The notes beneath the pieces are model-generated. The model saw only the letters and a program-made list of their open reading frames with translations. It was not told the origin of the DNA and did not search any database. Positions 7,706 to 16,005 of a DNA stretch of 35,145 nucleotides are shown piece by piece; the stretch's first letter is position 1; the number at the start of each line of letters is the position of its first letter. This DNA comes from Ruaniaceae bacterium KH17 (GTDB taxonomy: Bacteria > Actinomycetota > Actinomycetes > Actinomycetales > Actinomycetaceae): assembly GCA_900199505.1 (NCBI GenBank), contig FZQV01000027.1:1-35145 (forward strand), read 5' to 3'. Position numbers and translations under genes: made by a program.

Positions 7706-9094
7706 TTAGCCGAGCTCCGAGCCCATCTCGTCAACCATGTTGTCGATGGCGGAGGTGGAGTCCGTCTGCTCGTTCCAGATGGTGTCGAGGTTGCGAATCA
7801 TCGCGTCCTTGAGCCCGTAGAAGCTCGCCGACTGTGCCGGAAGCACGGCCAACTCCTTGGCCTCCAGGTAGAAATCGCGGTTGGGGAGCTCCAGGAACGC
7901 CGGGTCCGAGGTCACCGTGGAGCTCGAGGGAATCTGGCCAGAAGCGGCCCAGGTGAGGCCACCCTCGGACGCCACCCAGTTGATGAAGTCCACAGCGGCC
8001 TGTGTCTCTTCCTCGGTGCGGTCATCGTTCGTGGGGATGATCAGCACGTGCGAATCGGCCCAGGCAGCCTGGTTGTCACCGAACAGCGACGGGAAGAGCA
8101 TCGGCTGGAAGTTCAGGCCCTCGGTTGCCTCGAACGCACCATTCGCCCACGTACCACCGAACATCATGCCGGCGCTACCGTCCTGGAACAGCTTCTGGTG
8201 GTCCGTGATGCCCGGCTGAACATAGCCGTCGTCGTACAGGCTCTTGACGTAGTCTGCCGCCTCAGCGGCCGTAGTCTTGTCGAGGGTGACTTCGGTTCCG
8301 TCGTCGGAGATGATCGGCGTGCCGCCCAACTGGAAGTACGTTGCCCACCACGTGCGGTAGGGGTCATCTCCTGTCTGGGGCAGGGAGAGGGCCGTGCCGC
8401 CGTCGCCCACCACGTCCTTGAGCTTGCCAAGGATCTCCGCGAAGTCATCCGCGTTCGAGACGGGGAGCTGGCCATTCGCATCCAACTCAATTCCGGCGTC
8501 CGCAAAGTAGTCGAGGTTCGCGTACGCAATCTCCGCGTGTGTGTCCAGCGGGATTGCGTACTTCGAGCCATCGAAGGTCACACCCTCGAGGGAGTTGTCC
8601 GGGTAGTCGGCCCAGTTGGTGCCGGCCGCGTCTGCATAGTCATCGATGGCGATGACGACGCCCTTCTCCACGAGCTCGGGAAGCTTGGAGATGTGCGAGA
8701 CGCCAATGTCCGGACCGTTACCGGTCGCAACAGCGGTGGTCAGCTTGGTGTAGTAGTCCGCCCAGACCAGCATGACGGACTGAACCTGCTGCGACGGCGA
8801 GGTGCCGTTATAGTCCTCAATGATCTGGTCCATGAAGCCACCGTCGCCGCCGGAGAACAGCGACCAGAAGACCAGCTTGTTCGGGTCTACCTCAACAGCC
8901 TCAGGGTTGTTGACGGTGCCGTCCTCATTCACATCGGCTTCACCGCCACCGGCCGCGTCGCCGTCAGCCGAATCGGTGGCCTCAGTGCCGCCGCCTGCGG
9001 TGTTGCCGTCAGTGTCGTCTGATGAGCCACAGGCCGCGAGGGCCGTGGTCGACAGGATCGCCGCAGCAGCGAGAGAAACGATTCTCTTCTTCAT
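7706..9094 (-). CDS. CUT1 extracellular solute-binding lipoprotein
   Basis: This 462-residue receptor belongs to the oligosaccharide importer. The signal peptide ends in TALAAC (Cys 22), followed by a long Gly/Asp/Glu-rich linker and a type 1 extracellular solute-binding fold (family SBP_1). Visible family features are LVFWSLFSGGDGGFMDQIIEDYN, a later DIGVSHISKLPELVEKG segment and AAVDFINWVASEGG near the C-terminus. The ATG at 9094 was chosen because AAAGGA lies upstream and the signal peptide starts there; upstream in-frame sequence overlaps the operator region and the divergent regulator's leader. It is the first gene of the operon and is probably repressed by the LacI-type protein encoded next to it. 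The ligand is unknown; the two GH2 genes suggest a beta-linked oligosaccharide. Confidence 0.93.
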   Translation of the reverse strand: MKKRIVSLAAAAILSTTALAACGSSDDTDGNTAGGGTEATDSADGDAAGGGEADVNEDGTVNNPEAVEVDPNKLVFWSLFSGGDGGFMDQIIEDYNGTSPSQQVQSVMLVWADYYTKLTTAVATGNGPDIGVSHISKLPELVEKGVVIAIDDYADAAGTNWADYPDNSLEGVTFDGSKYAIPLDTHAEIAYANLDYFADAGIELDANGQLPVSNADDFAEILGKLKDVVGDGGTALSLPQTGDDPYRTWWATYFQLGGTPIISDDGTEVTLDKTTAAEAADYVKSLYDDGYVQPGITDHQKLFQDGSAGMMFGGTWANGAFEATEGLNFQPMLFPSLFGDNQAAWADSHVLIIPTNDDRTEEETQAAVDFINWVASEGGLTWAASGQIPSSSTVTSDPAFLELPNRDFYLEAKELAVLPAQSASFYGLKDAMIRNLDTIWNEQTDSTSAIDNMVDEMGSELG

Positions 9095-9181
9095 CGGTGT
9101 GTTCCTTTCTGAGCGGCACACCCGGGACCTTCCGGGACGTACCTCTCCACTTCGGGCGACCGGGTTCGACCACCCGCACTG

Positions 9182-9195
9182 TTGCATCGATGCAA
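9182..9195. promoter_or_regulatory. LacI-type operator, perfect 14-bp palindrome
   Basis: TTGCATCGATGCAA is a perfect palindrome with the central CG typical of LacI/GalR operators. It sits in the 188-base gap between the divergent transporter operon and the lacI-type gene, 87 bases before the binding-protein ATG. It is probably the main site of the adjacent regulator. Confidence 0.72.
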
Positions 9196-9222
9196 ACCAA
9201 TGTAGGTGTAGTCTTGCACACG

Positions 9223-9238
9223 TTTTCCTCGATGCAAA
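9223..9238. promoter_or_regulatory. second, imperfect LacI-type operator
   Basis: TTTTCCTCGATGCAAA has the same GATGCAA right half and CG centre as the perfect palindrome. Six of eight base pairs in the two half-sites are symmetric. The two centres are 42 bases apart, about four DNA turns, which would put two bound dimers on the same face of the helix. It lies about 45 bases before the regulator gene, so it may mediate autoregulation. Confidence 0.5.
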
Positions 9239-9282
9239 GTGGTGTGAGACACTTGTGTCCGAATCGTTATGAAGGGGAGGCC

Positions 9283-10281
9283 ATGGCATCGCGCAAAGAA
9301 GTTGCAGCCGCTGCTGGGGTATCGGTTCGCACCGTATCGAACGTCGTGAACGGTTTCCAGCACGTGGCACCCGAGACGCGCGAACGTGTTCTCGAAGCGA
9401 TCGAACGCCTTTCCTATCGCCCCAGTGAGCTGGCACGCAGCCTCAAGACAGGACGCTCCGGACTCGTGGGGCTGATGCTTCCGGAGCTCGACGTCCCGTA
9501 CTTCGCCGAGCTTGTTCGCGTGTTTGTGGAGCACGGAGTGAAGTATGGGATGACCGTGGTGATCGATCAGACCGACGGCGATCGCGAACGCGAGCTTTCA
9601 TGGATCGGCCGCGCGCGAAACGGCTCCCTTTTCGACGCGCTGATCCTCAGCCCACTCGGATTGTTAGATGAGGATCTCAAGCTGATACCGCCCGATCTGC
9701 CGGTCATGTTCTTGGGCGAGCACGCCTACCCCGGGTTCGATCAGGTCGCCGTTGACGGTGTCGCCGCCTCCCGCGACGCCGTCACGCACCTCATCGAGAC
9801 GGGGCGAACTCAGATCGCTGCGATCGGGGCCGAAGCGGACAACCGCGGGACCAGCGCGCAACGGCTCGAGGGATACACGAAGGCCCTCGGCGACGCGGGG
9901 TTGCCGTTTGATGAGCGGCGCGTCGGCTGGGTCGAACGGTTCAGCCGCTTCGAGGGGTACCAATCGATGACACGCATCCTGGAATCGGGCACTGCCATTG
10001 ACGCGGCCTTCTGCTTCACGGACACCATTGCGCTCGGGGCACTCCGCGCACTCAATGACTTCGGCCTACGCGTCCCAGAGGACGTGGCTCTCGTGGGGTT
10101 CGATGACATCGACGATGGCCGCTACGCGGTCCCCAGTCTCAGCACCGTCCATCCGGACAAGGTCAGCATCGCCACCACGGCGTTTACGCGATTGATGCGC
10201 CGCCTGGGTGGCGAGAAGCTGGGGCCGGAGTTTACGACCGCACCGTACGAACTCGTGATTCGTGAGAGCTCGGCTCGCTAG
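9283..10281 (+). CDS. LacI-family transcriptional regulator
   Basis: This 332-residue repressor begins with a LacI helix-turn-helix at about 3-24 (RKEVAAAAGVSVRTVSNVVNG), followed by a hinge region (ARSLKTGRSG) and a periplasmic-binding-like effector domain (LVGLMLPELDVPYFAELVR, then FCFTDTIALGALRALNDFG and VPEDVALVGFDDID). The ATG at 9283 is preceded by GAAGGGGAGG, a very strong ribosome site. Upstream in-frame starts would overlap the operator region. It is divergent from the transporter/GH2 operon and almost certainly controls it, releasing its operators when a sugar binds. Its stop overlaps the stop of the convergent thioredoxin-domain gene within one CTAG. Confidence 0.93.
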   Translation: MASRKEVAAAAGVSVRTVSNVVNGFQHVAPETRERVLEAIERLSYRPSELARSLKTGRSGLVGLMLPELDVPYFAELVRVFVEHGVKYGMTVVIDQTDGDRERELSWIGRARNGSLFDALILSPLGLLDEDLKLIPPDLPVMFLGEHAYPGFDQVAVDGVAASRDAVTHLIETGRTQIAAIGAEADNRGTSAQRLEGYTKALGDAGLPFDERRVGWVERFSRFEGYQSMTRILESGTAIDAAFCFTDTIALGALRALNDFGLRVPEDVALVGFDDIDDGRYAVPSLSTVHPDKVSIATTAFTRLMRRLGGEKLGPEFTTAPYELVIRESSAR

Positions 10282-11162
10282 TAGAGGGCGCTGGCGAGTT
10301 CGCGGCGGGCCTGCGCCACGTCCGGGTTCTCATTCCCCGCAATCTCGAACAGCTCCACGAGGCGCTGTCGAGCTGGCTCACGATCGTCGCCGCCCTTCCG
10401 CACCAGCGCGAGGAGCCGGGCGAATGCGGCCGCGAAATCGGAGAGTGCGGCCTCGGCATCGGCGGCGGCAAGCTGAGATTCGAGCGAGTCGCTAGCGCCC
10501 GCAATAAGGCCCTCAAGATCCGCGTCTCCGAGCCGCGCGAAGAGCGTCACGAAGCGCAACGCCGCCTTCGCCTCGGCGTCGAGTGGAGTCTTGTCAAGGA
10601 TCGCCTGATACGCCGCACGGGCGCCCTCCCAGTCCCCCGCCTCGATGAGGTCCTGAGCGGCCGCATGTGCCGGGTCCACGGGCTCGGGCTCCGGCTCGGA
10701 CTCGGCGTCATCACCCACGGCGACGGTCCCCGTGATGCCGTTCTGCGCGGCCACCTGGAGGAGTTGCTCGATGATCTCGCGCACCTGAGCCTCCGGGTAT
10801 GCGCCTTGAAAAAGCGGCACCGGCTGCCCGCCGATGATCCCCACAACGGCGGGGATCGACTGCACCTGGAACGCCTGGGCGATCTGTTGGTTCGCCTCGA
10901 CATCCACCTTGGCCAGCAGGAACCTGCCACCGTACTCGTGCGCGAGCTTCTCCAGGATCGGACTGAGCGTCTTGCACGGCTGGCACCATTCGGCCCAGAG
11001 ATCCACCACCACGGGAACGGTGACAGACTGCTCCACGAGCTGCTGGAACGTCTGATCGGTGACGTCAACGACAACGCCCGTGTGCGCTCCCGCCGCCGGA
11101 GCGGGGGCGGGAGCGGCCAATGCCGACAGATCAATCGCACCGTTCATGTTGAGAGCAGCCAC
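10278..11162 (-). CDS. thioredoxin-domain tetratricopeptide protein (CnoX/YbbN-like)
   Basis: The 294 residues comprise an Ala/Pro-rich N-terminus (about 1-27), a thioredoxin fold (about 28-150) with active site WAEWCQPCK (Cys 60 and Cys 63), and, after an acidic linker (ESEPEPEPVD), TPR-like helices to the end. Proteins of this type act as holdases or co-chaperones, sometimes redox-regulated. The first Gly of the usual CGPC is replaced by Gln, as in many actinobacterial homologues. The start is a GTG at 11160-11162, sharing one base with the preceding TAG; an ATG five codons in lacks a ribosome site. It is the last gene of a three-gene minus-strand cluster and is convergent with the lacI-type gene. 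Confidence 0.9.
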   Translation of the reverse strand: MAALNMNGAIDLSALAAPAPAPAAGAHTGVVVDVTDQTFQQLVEQSVTVPVVVDLWAEWCQPCKTLSPILEKLAHEYGGRFLLAKVDVEANQQIAQAFQVQSIPAVVGIIGGQPVPLFQGAYPEAQVREIIEQLLQVAAQNGITGTVAVGDDAESEPEPEPVDPAHAAAQDLIEAGDWEGARAAYQAILDKTPLDAEAKAALRFVTLFARLGDADLEGLIAGASDSLESQLAAADAEAALSDFAAAFARLLALVRKGGDDREPARQRLVELFEIAGNENPDVAQARRELASALY

Positions 11163-12181
11163 TACTCGTCGTCCTCTTCCTCATCATCGCCGCGGGTCAC
11201 TCCCGCGAGGACGCGCTCGGCGCCCAAAACCTCGATCGTGTCCTCACTGCCTGCCGGTGGCACATAGAGCGCAAGCGTCGCGATGTAGTGCGCCGTGAGC
11301 GGCGTGTCCATCAGGACGGTCTGGTCGCCGCCATAAGCGAGGATCTTTCCCACCTTCAGCGTGCCCCGAGGCACGGTCTTCTCGACCCGCAGATCCGAGG
11401 TGATCGACGCGAACACGATCGCTCCGCCGTCGTAGGTCTGCAGCGCGAGGACGCCGTCATCCGTGCGGACCGCCGAGCTGATGGTGGCCTTCCCCGCGTC
11501 CGAGACGGCACTGTTGAGGTCCGAGACCTCATTGGCAACCAGCTCGCGGAAGCTGTCGTCCGCGAAGTTCTCGGCATACTCCGAATCGTCGTCGCCCTCA
11601 TTGAGGAGGTCCACGTACTGCTTCACGACGGCGGTGGGTGCCACGAGCAGATCCTCGCTATCGGCCGCAACGGGCGGAGAGCCGACGGCGGCCGCAGCAG
11701 TCTGTGGGAGCTCGGTACCCGGCAGGATGCGCACCCAGGACCACAGCTGATACACCGAACGCGGGGTCTCCTGAACGAGCGCGAGCAGCAAGGGCAGGTT
11801 CGCGTCGTCGGGAATCGTGGTGGCCACAAAGACGGTGCGCGGCCACTCATCGGTCGCAGCAACGATCGAGAGCTGGGACTCGGTCGAGAGCGCCGACACG
11901 GGATCCTCAGTGACCTTTGACAGGTCATACTCTGCCTGCCGGAGATCCGAGGCCGGGCCGACAACGCGGGCACTGGACTTCTCGGAATTCGACTCGGCAT
12001 CCGCCTCCGTAAGGGCCGCGTTCACCTCGTCGAGGATCTCCTGCAATCGTTCCTCACCGACTACCGCGCTAGGAGACTCGGCGACGGGATCCGGTGTGGG
12101 CGTTGGAACGGGCTCCTCCTCGGCACACGCGCCCAGCGAGAACACGAGTGCGAGGGCCGTGATGGCCTTCAGTACTTTCAC
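11162..12181 (-). CDS. putative lipoprotein of unknown function
   Basis: This is a 339-residue predicted lipoprotein. The GTG at 12181 is supported by AGGAGG 7 bases upstream, by a 4-base GTGA overlap with the upstream gene and by an immediate signal peptide (VLKAITALALVFSLGAC, lipobox LGAC). After it come a Pro/Thr-rich spacer (VPTPTPDPV) and a mostly alpha/beta region. The tail is extremely acidic (RGDDEEEDDE). I recognise no catalytic motif. Tight coupling to the upstream two-span membrane protein suggests the two work together at the cell envelope. Similar paired genes are, as far as I recall, found in Actinomycetales, but I cannot assign a function. Confidence 0.8.
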   Translation of the reverse strand: MKVLKAITALALVFSLGACAEEEPVPTPTPDPVAESPSAVVGEERLQEILDEVNAALTEADAESNSEKSSARVVGPASDLRQAEYDLSKVTEDPVSALSTESQLSIVAATDEWPRTVFVATTIPDDANLPLLLALVQETPRSVYQLWSWVRILPGTELPQTAAAAVGSPPVAADSEDLLVAPTAVVKQYVDLLNEGDDDSEYAENFADDSFRELVANEVSDLNSAVSDAGKATISSAVRTDDGVLALQTYDGGAIVFASITSDLRVEKTVPRGTLKVGKILAYGGDQTVLMDTPLTAHYIATLALYVPPAGSEDTIEVLGAERVLAGVTRGDDEEEDDE

Positions 12182-13221
12182 TTCTCGTCCTCCTTGATGT
12201 CCCACAGCGAGCGCCACGACGGGCGGGCAGGGGCGTCCGTGGTCTGCGCCTCGGCCGAATCGAGAACCGCCGGTTCCGGGCCGGAATCGGGATCGTCTGC
12301 CTCAGGAATCATCGGAGGCGGCGGGGGAAGCTCATCCTCAACCACGGGGATCTCACCCGACTCGTCGATCGGCACGTACCGCAACGCACGGAACCTACCC
12401 GGATCGGCAACGCCGGGCAGGACACCCGCACCGACAGTGCCAGCGGTGCTGGCAACCGGGCCGCCCTCTGCGTGGCGCGGATCGCTCTCGCGGAACCTGC
12501 GCTGCATTTCACGCAGTTGACGGCGAGTCATCGGCTGATCGGATCGGAAGACCTGGGTCTCAAGCCGCTGCCGCTCTTCCTGGCGCTCGAGCTCCTCCTG
12601 AGCCTCCTCGCGGGCGCGCAACTCCCGCGCCACAAGCAGTTGGTAGCCGAACCACGCGAGGCCAAGGAGCGCCAGCACGGATCCCGCACTCACCAGCGGG
12701 ATCAGGTATGGGGTCGTGACCTTGAGTGGCCACGTGAAGGTGAGACTCGGGGCGTTCTCGGTGCCGTCGGTGGCGGCGAGCATGATGACCTGGCTCGAAT
12801 CGGCGGTGAGGTTGAGCGCAATCTCTCCCTCACCCTCGATCACGTCCGTCCACAGCTCGGACGTGCGCGGATCGGGAACGTCGGCTTCGCCGCCGGTCAC
12901 CAGCTCGGTGGCAAGATTCTCCCAATCGGCGAGGCCTTGAACTTCGAGGTGATCCGCCTCGGCGACCCACGCCATGACGTCGTTCGCTGGAGCGAAGGCG
13001 AGGATGATTTCGCCATCGTCCGGGGCAGTTGCCGTGAGCGTCACGTTCTCATCGACCAACCCGAGCACTCCAGGTAGCACGAGGGTCAGCGGGGCGTCGG
13101 GTGCGGGCGCGGTCACGGTGAGGTGATCGGCGGGCCGCCAGATAGTCGCCGTAGCGACGCCGAGTCCGATCAGCGCGAGGCCGAGCACGGTGATCACGGC
13201 AGCGAGAATTCGTCGCAGCAC
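12178..13221 (-). CDS. two-span membrane protein of unknown function
   Basis: This 347-residue protein has an N-terminal membrane anchor (about 5-27: ILAAVITVLGLALIGLGVATATIW), an extracellular beta-rich domain to about 170 (repeated short strands such as LTLVLPGVLGLVDENVTLTAT) and a second span (about 174-197: YLIPLVSAGSVLALLGLAWFGYQL). The cytoplasmic part is charged and then Pro-rich (EELERQEERQRLETQ, and PPPPPMIPE). It starts at a GTG (13221) with AAAGGA upstream. It heads the cluster with the lipoprotein and the thioredoxin/TPR gene and is divergent from the DivIVA-like gene. The topology suggests a link between the cell surface and a cytoplasmic partner, but there is no recognised family. 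Confidence 0.8.
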   Translation of the reverse strand: MLRRILAAVITVLGLALIGLGVATATIWRPADHLTVTAPAPDAPLTLVLPGVLGLVDENVTLTATAPDDGEIILAFAPANDVMAWVAEADHLEVQGLADWENLATELVTGGEADVPDPRTSELWTDVIEGEGEIALNLTADSSQVIMLAATDGTENAPSLTFTWPLKVTTPYLIPLVSAGSVLALLGLAWFGYQLLVARELRAREEAQEELERQEERQRLETQVFRSDQPMTRRQLREMQRRFRESDPRHAEGGPVASTAGTVGAGVLPGVADPGRFRALRYVPIDESGEIPVVEDELPPPPPMIPEADDPDSGPEPAVLDSAEAQTTDAPARPSWRSLWDIKEDEK

Positions 13222-13286
13222 TTCAGTCCTTTCGTGGCTCTGCCACTGTACGGCCTTGCGGGCCCCTCGCGCCTCATAAGTGGCCC

Positions 13287-13302
13287 GTTACACAAATGTT
13301 AC
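13287..13302. promoter_or_regulatory. GTTAC-N6-GTTAC direct repeat, possible response-regulator site
   Basis: Two GTTAC units with an 11-base period lie in the 145-base gap between the divergent membrane-protein gene and the DivIVA-like gene. Direct repeats with one-turn spacing are typical of OmpR/PhoB-family regulators; MtrA in actinobacteria recognises GTxAC-type repeats near cell-wall and division genes. This is a suggestion from pattern only. Confidence 0.3.
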
Positions 13303-13366
13303 CTTCCCTGCGTTCACTGGCTAAACGGCGGTATTTTCGACGCTGTGCGGCGATTACCATGGAGTC

Positions 13367-14683
13367 ATGACTCCCGAGGAATTCCCGACCGCGATGCGGG
13401 GATACGACCGCGCCCACGTTGACAACCACATTGCCCAGCTTGCCCAGCAGCTCGAAGACGCCCGCCGCGAGGTGGGAACTCTTGACGAGCGCGCTGTGCG
13501 GCTCGAAGCCGAGCTCGCGGACACCCGCGCGAGGCTCTCGGAATCGACACGGCCCACGTACGCGGGCCTCGGGACGCGCCTCGAGCACCTCCTGCGGACC
13601 GCGGAGGACCAGGCCGGAGAACTGCTCGACACCGCCCAGCGCGAAGCACAGGGCGTGGTCAACACCGCCCGGCGTGCCGCTGAAGAGACCGGCCGCCGTT
13701 CCGAATCCGAGGCTGCCGACATCCTCTCAGCCGCGCGCCAGACGGCGACCGAAGAGATCGAGAATGCCCGGCGGGACGCGGAGTCGATTCTCTCCGCCGC
13801 ACGCACCAAGGCAGACGAGATGGTCTCCTCGGCCGAGCGGGAAGCGGAGCGGTTGCGCGCCGAGGTCGAATCGGAGACCGCGCAGCAGCGCGCCGAGCTC
13901 GATTCCGAGATCGCCACGGCGCGAGCACAGCACGAGCGCGAACTGCTCGAGAAGCAGCAGATCGCCGACGACGATGTGAAGCGGTTGCGCCGCGACGCCG
14001 AGACGGAAGCCTCGGAGCTCCGCGCGGCAGCACTGCGCGAATCGGAGGAGCTGCGCAACCGGAGCCGCGACGAAGCCGAGACGATTCGAGCCTCACTGAA
14101 CTCCGAACTCGCACACGCCCGTGAGCTGTCCGAAAAGAAGAATGCCGAACGCCTCGCGAAGACCCGCGCAGCGCTCGAAGAGGTTCAGGAGCGTACACGC
14201 CGCGAGACCGAGGAAACGGATGCCCGTATCAAGGAGGCGCTCGAGCGCTCCGAAGCCCGCCTCGAAGAGGCCGAGACCCAGGCGAAGCGCCGAATCGATG
14301 AGGCAACCACGCGCGCCGAAGAGCTGCTCACGGCCGCCCGCACCAAGGCCGAGGCGCTGCGTGCGGACGCCCTCGAAGCGGCCGAGCGCGCCCGCCAGCA
14401 GGCGGACGATCACATCGCCGATCTTCAGCAGCGGAAGGACGCAATCAGCACGTACCTCTCCGAAATGCGCACAGTGGTGAACAACGCACCGCTCGACCGC
14501 GGCGCCGCTCCGGACACTGCCGCCACGGACGAAACGGCGTCTCCGGTCTCGGGTGATTCTGCGGCATCCCCGGCGTCGCCGACCTCCGCGACGTCATCCG
14601 ATTCCGTTGAGTCTGCCGCATCGGGCGGCTCTCCGGCTTCGGCCGAGTCTGCCGACTCGCCACCGGCACCACCCGAGAACTGA
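13367..14683 (+). CDS. DivIVA-domain coiled-coil protein (Scy/FilP/SepIVA-like)
   Basis: The 438 residues open with a short DivIVA-type N-terminus (PEEFPTAMRGYDRAHVDNHIAQL), the segment that binds curved membrane in this family. About 330 residues of almost unbroken coiled coil follow, rich in Glu, Arg and Ala (EEIENARRDAESILSAARTKADEM and similar repeats). The C-terminus (about 375-438) is a disordered Ser/Ala/Pro-rich tail. It is longer than typical Wag31/DivIVA and resembles the actinobacterial cytoskeletal proteins that organise polar growth or septation. The ATG at 13367 has GGAG only two to three bases away, a tight spacing, and lies in a 14-base palindrome. The next gene starts within its stop codon (TGATG). 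Confidence 0.87.
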   Translation: MTPEEFPTAMRGYDRAHVDNHIAQLAQQLEDARREVGTLDERAVRLEAELADTRARLSESTRPTYAGLGTRLEHLLRTAEDQAGELLDTAQREAQGVVNTARRAAEETGRRSESEAADILSAARQTATEEIENARRDAESILSAARTKADEMVSSAEREAERLRAEVESETAQQRAELDSEIATARAQHERELLEKQQIADDDVKRLRRDAETEASELRAAALRESEELRNRSRDEAETIRASLNSELAHARELSEKKNAERLAKTRAALEEVQERTRRETEETDARIKEALERSEARLEEAETQAKRRIDEATTRAEELLTAARTKAEALRADALEAAERARQQADDHIADLQQRKDAISTYLSEMRTVVNNAPLDRGAAPDTAATDETASPVSGDSAASPASPTSATSSDSVESAASGGSPASAESADSPPAPPEN

Positions 14684-15102
14684 TGTCTGAACGGCCCGAC
14701 GAGCGCTCGAATTACGAGATTCGCGCCGAGGCACTTCGCGAAGGTAAGGCCTTTGAGTCACGGCGTGCACAAACGCTCCTCGATTCATTCACCGCGGCCG
14801 CGCTCGCCCAGAGCCTGCCCACCGAACGCCTACGGGTTCGAGGTTACGGAGGAAAGGGTTCGGCGTCGTCCAATGTGATCGGCTGGTATGTGCGGCACGA
14901 TCACTCGATGGGTGTGGGCACCGATGGCAAGTTGTATCGGCTCGCCGTACCGCTCGGGATCATGGAGCGACTGCGCGGTGTCACGCTACGCCCCATGGAC
15001 CCGCCCATGGTGCTCGGCGCTGGCGGGCGTGACGGCGATTCCATCGATCTGGTGGACGCCCTCAAGCGACTGCTTCCCGAATGGGACGCGCCACCGGTCT
15101 AG
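14683..15102 (+). CDS. small conserved actinobacterial protein of unknown function
   Basis: This 139-residue soluble protein has no signal peptide or membrane span. The N-terminal third is charged and helical (NYEIRAEALREGKAFESRRAQTLLDSF). The centre looks like a small beta-rich domain (LRVRGYGGKGSASSNVIGWYVRHDHSMGVGTDGKLYRL). It is translationally coupled to the DivIVA-like gene through TGATG, so a role linked to polar growth or division is conceivable but unproven. Its stop overlaps the stop of the convergent hydrolase gene in one CTAG. I do not recognise a named family. Confidence 0.82.
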   Translation: MSERPDERSNYEIRAEALREGKAFESRRAQTLLDSFTAAALAQSLPTERLRVRGYGGKGSASSNVIGWYVRHDHSMGVGTDGKLYRLAVPLGIMERLRGVTLRPMDPPMVLGAGGRDGDSIDLVDALKRLLPEWDAPPV

Positions 15103-15905
15103 GAGACTTGCGCGCGAAGCTCGTCGAGGATTTCGGCAACACGTTGCGGAGCCTCGACGGCCACGAGGTGCCCGGCGTTCTCAACCACCTGAAGCTGGAC
15201 TCCCAGCGAGTCGGCAATGAGTTCGTGATCCTCACGGGTGCACACTCCATCATCGGCGCCTTGCACCACAACGGCGGGAACGTCCAGCTTCCGGAGCACA
15301 TCCGTGCGATCCGGCCGCGCCGCCATCGCGCGCTGCGCCCACGCGATCGCCGCGACGGGCGACTGCTCGAGCCAGCTCTCGAGCCTCTCATAGAGCGCCT
15401 CATTGTCGCGGCGGGTCACGGGCGAGACCAGCCGTTCGAGGAGCACCACGAGCTGATGGGTCGAGATGTCGCCGAGCTCGGCCTCCGCAGCCTCCGCCAT
15501 CCGGAGCCGGGTATCGGCCGCCTCGGCTGAGTCGGCTGTCGCCTTCGTCCCAATCAGGCCGAGCGCCGCGAGCCGCTCCGGGTGCCGCTGCGCAAACGCC
15601 ATCGCCGTGTAGCCGCCCATCGACGCGCCCGCGAGAATGATCCGCTCGATCCCGAGTTCGTCGAGCCCGGCCGCCAGCGCGTCCGCGTAGGAGTCCAGGG
15701 AGGGCCCGAACGACGTACCGTGCCGCGATTCCAACACGCTCTCTTTCACCGAGTCACCGAATCCGGGCGGATCCACTCGGATCGCGTCTTCACCGAGCTG
15801 ACGCGCAACGAACTGCCACATGCGCCCATCGAAGGGAAATGCCGGCAGGAGAACGAGCGGAAGGCCCCGGGGCCGATCGACAAAGTGAAATGCAAGATCG
15901 CTCAT
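15099..15905 (-). CDS. alpha/beta-hydrolase
   Basis: This 268-residue enzyme has the alpha/beta-hydrolase fold. It shows an oxyanion-type strand (LVLLPAFPFDGRMWQFVARQL), the nucleophile elbow GASMG (Ser 95), an acidic residue in GADDGVC (Asp 218 or 219) and a catalytic His in ENAGHLVAVEAP (His 246). PPGFGDS is the usual D/P-x-x-GxGxS strand-4 motif. The ATG at 15905 (GGAT upstream) was preferred over an in-frame ATG at 15959, which would add an unlikely Gly/Cys/Arg leader and run into the palindromic repeat. Substrates of such enzymes (esters, lactones, halides) cannot be guessed from sequence. Confidence 0.88.
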   Translation of the reverse strand: MSDLAFHFVDRPRGLPLVLLPAFPFDGRMWQFVARQLGEDAIRVDPPGFGDSVKESVLESRHGTSFGPSLDSYADALAAGLDELGIERIILAGASMGGYTAMAFAQRHPERLAALGLIGTKATADSAEAADTRLRMAEAAEAELGDISTHQLVVLLERLVSPVTRRDNEALYERLESWLEQSPVAAIAWAQRAMAARPDRTDVLRKLDVPAVVVQGADDGVCTREDHELIADSLGVQLQVVENAGHLVAVEAPQRVAEILDELRAQVS

Positions 15906-15953
15906 GTATCCAACTCTGCCACACCCGCACCCCCGAGCGCGGGCCTGGCCTTT

Positions 15954-15968
15954 TGCCACTCACGTGAG
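15954..15968. repeat. degenerate copy of the CACGTG-centred palindromic repeat
   Basis: TGCCACTCACGTGAG matches 15 straight bases of the perfect palindrome 52 bases to the right; the last five bases differ at three positions. It lies upstream of the hydrolase gene, in the 145-base gap 15906-16050, which contains no other recognisable feature. Confidence 0.6.
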
Positions 15969-16005
15969 CGCGAAACGCACGCCTCTGGCGGCGGAAGCGA
16001 GCATC

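Noticed and set aside
7646-9022. Plus-strand frame of 458 codons opposite the binding-protein gene
   Set aside because: It mirrors a well-supported lipoprotein gene and has no ribosome site or recognisable domain.
9264-9271. Upstream ATG near 9269 as the regulator's start
   Set aside because: It is out of frame with the LacI-type domain; the ATG at 9283 has the ribosome site and begins the helix-turn-helix.
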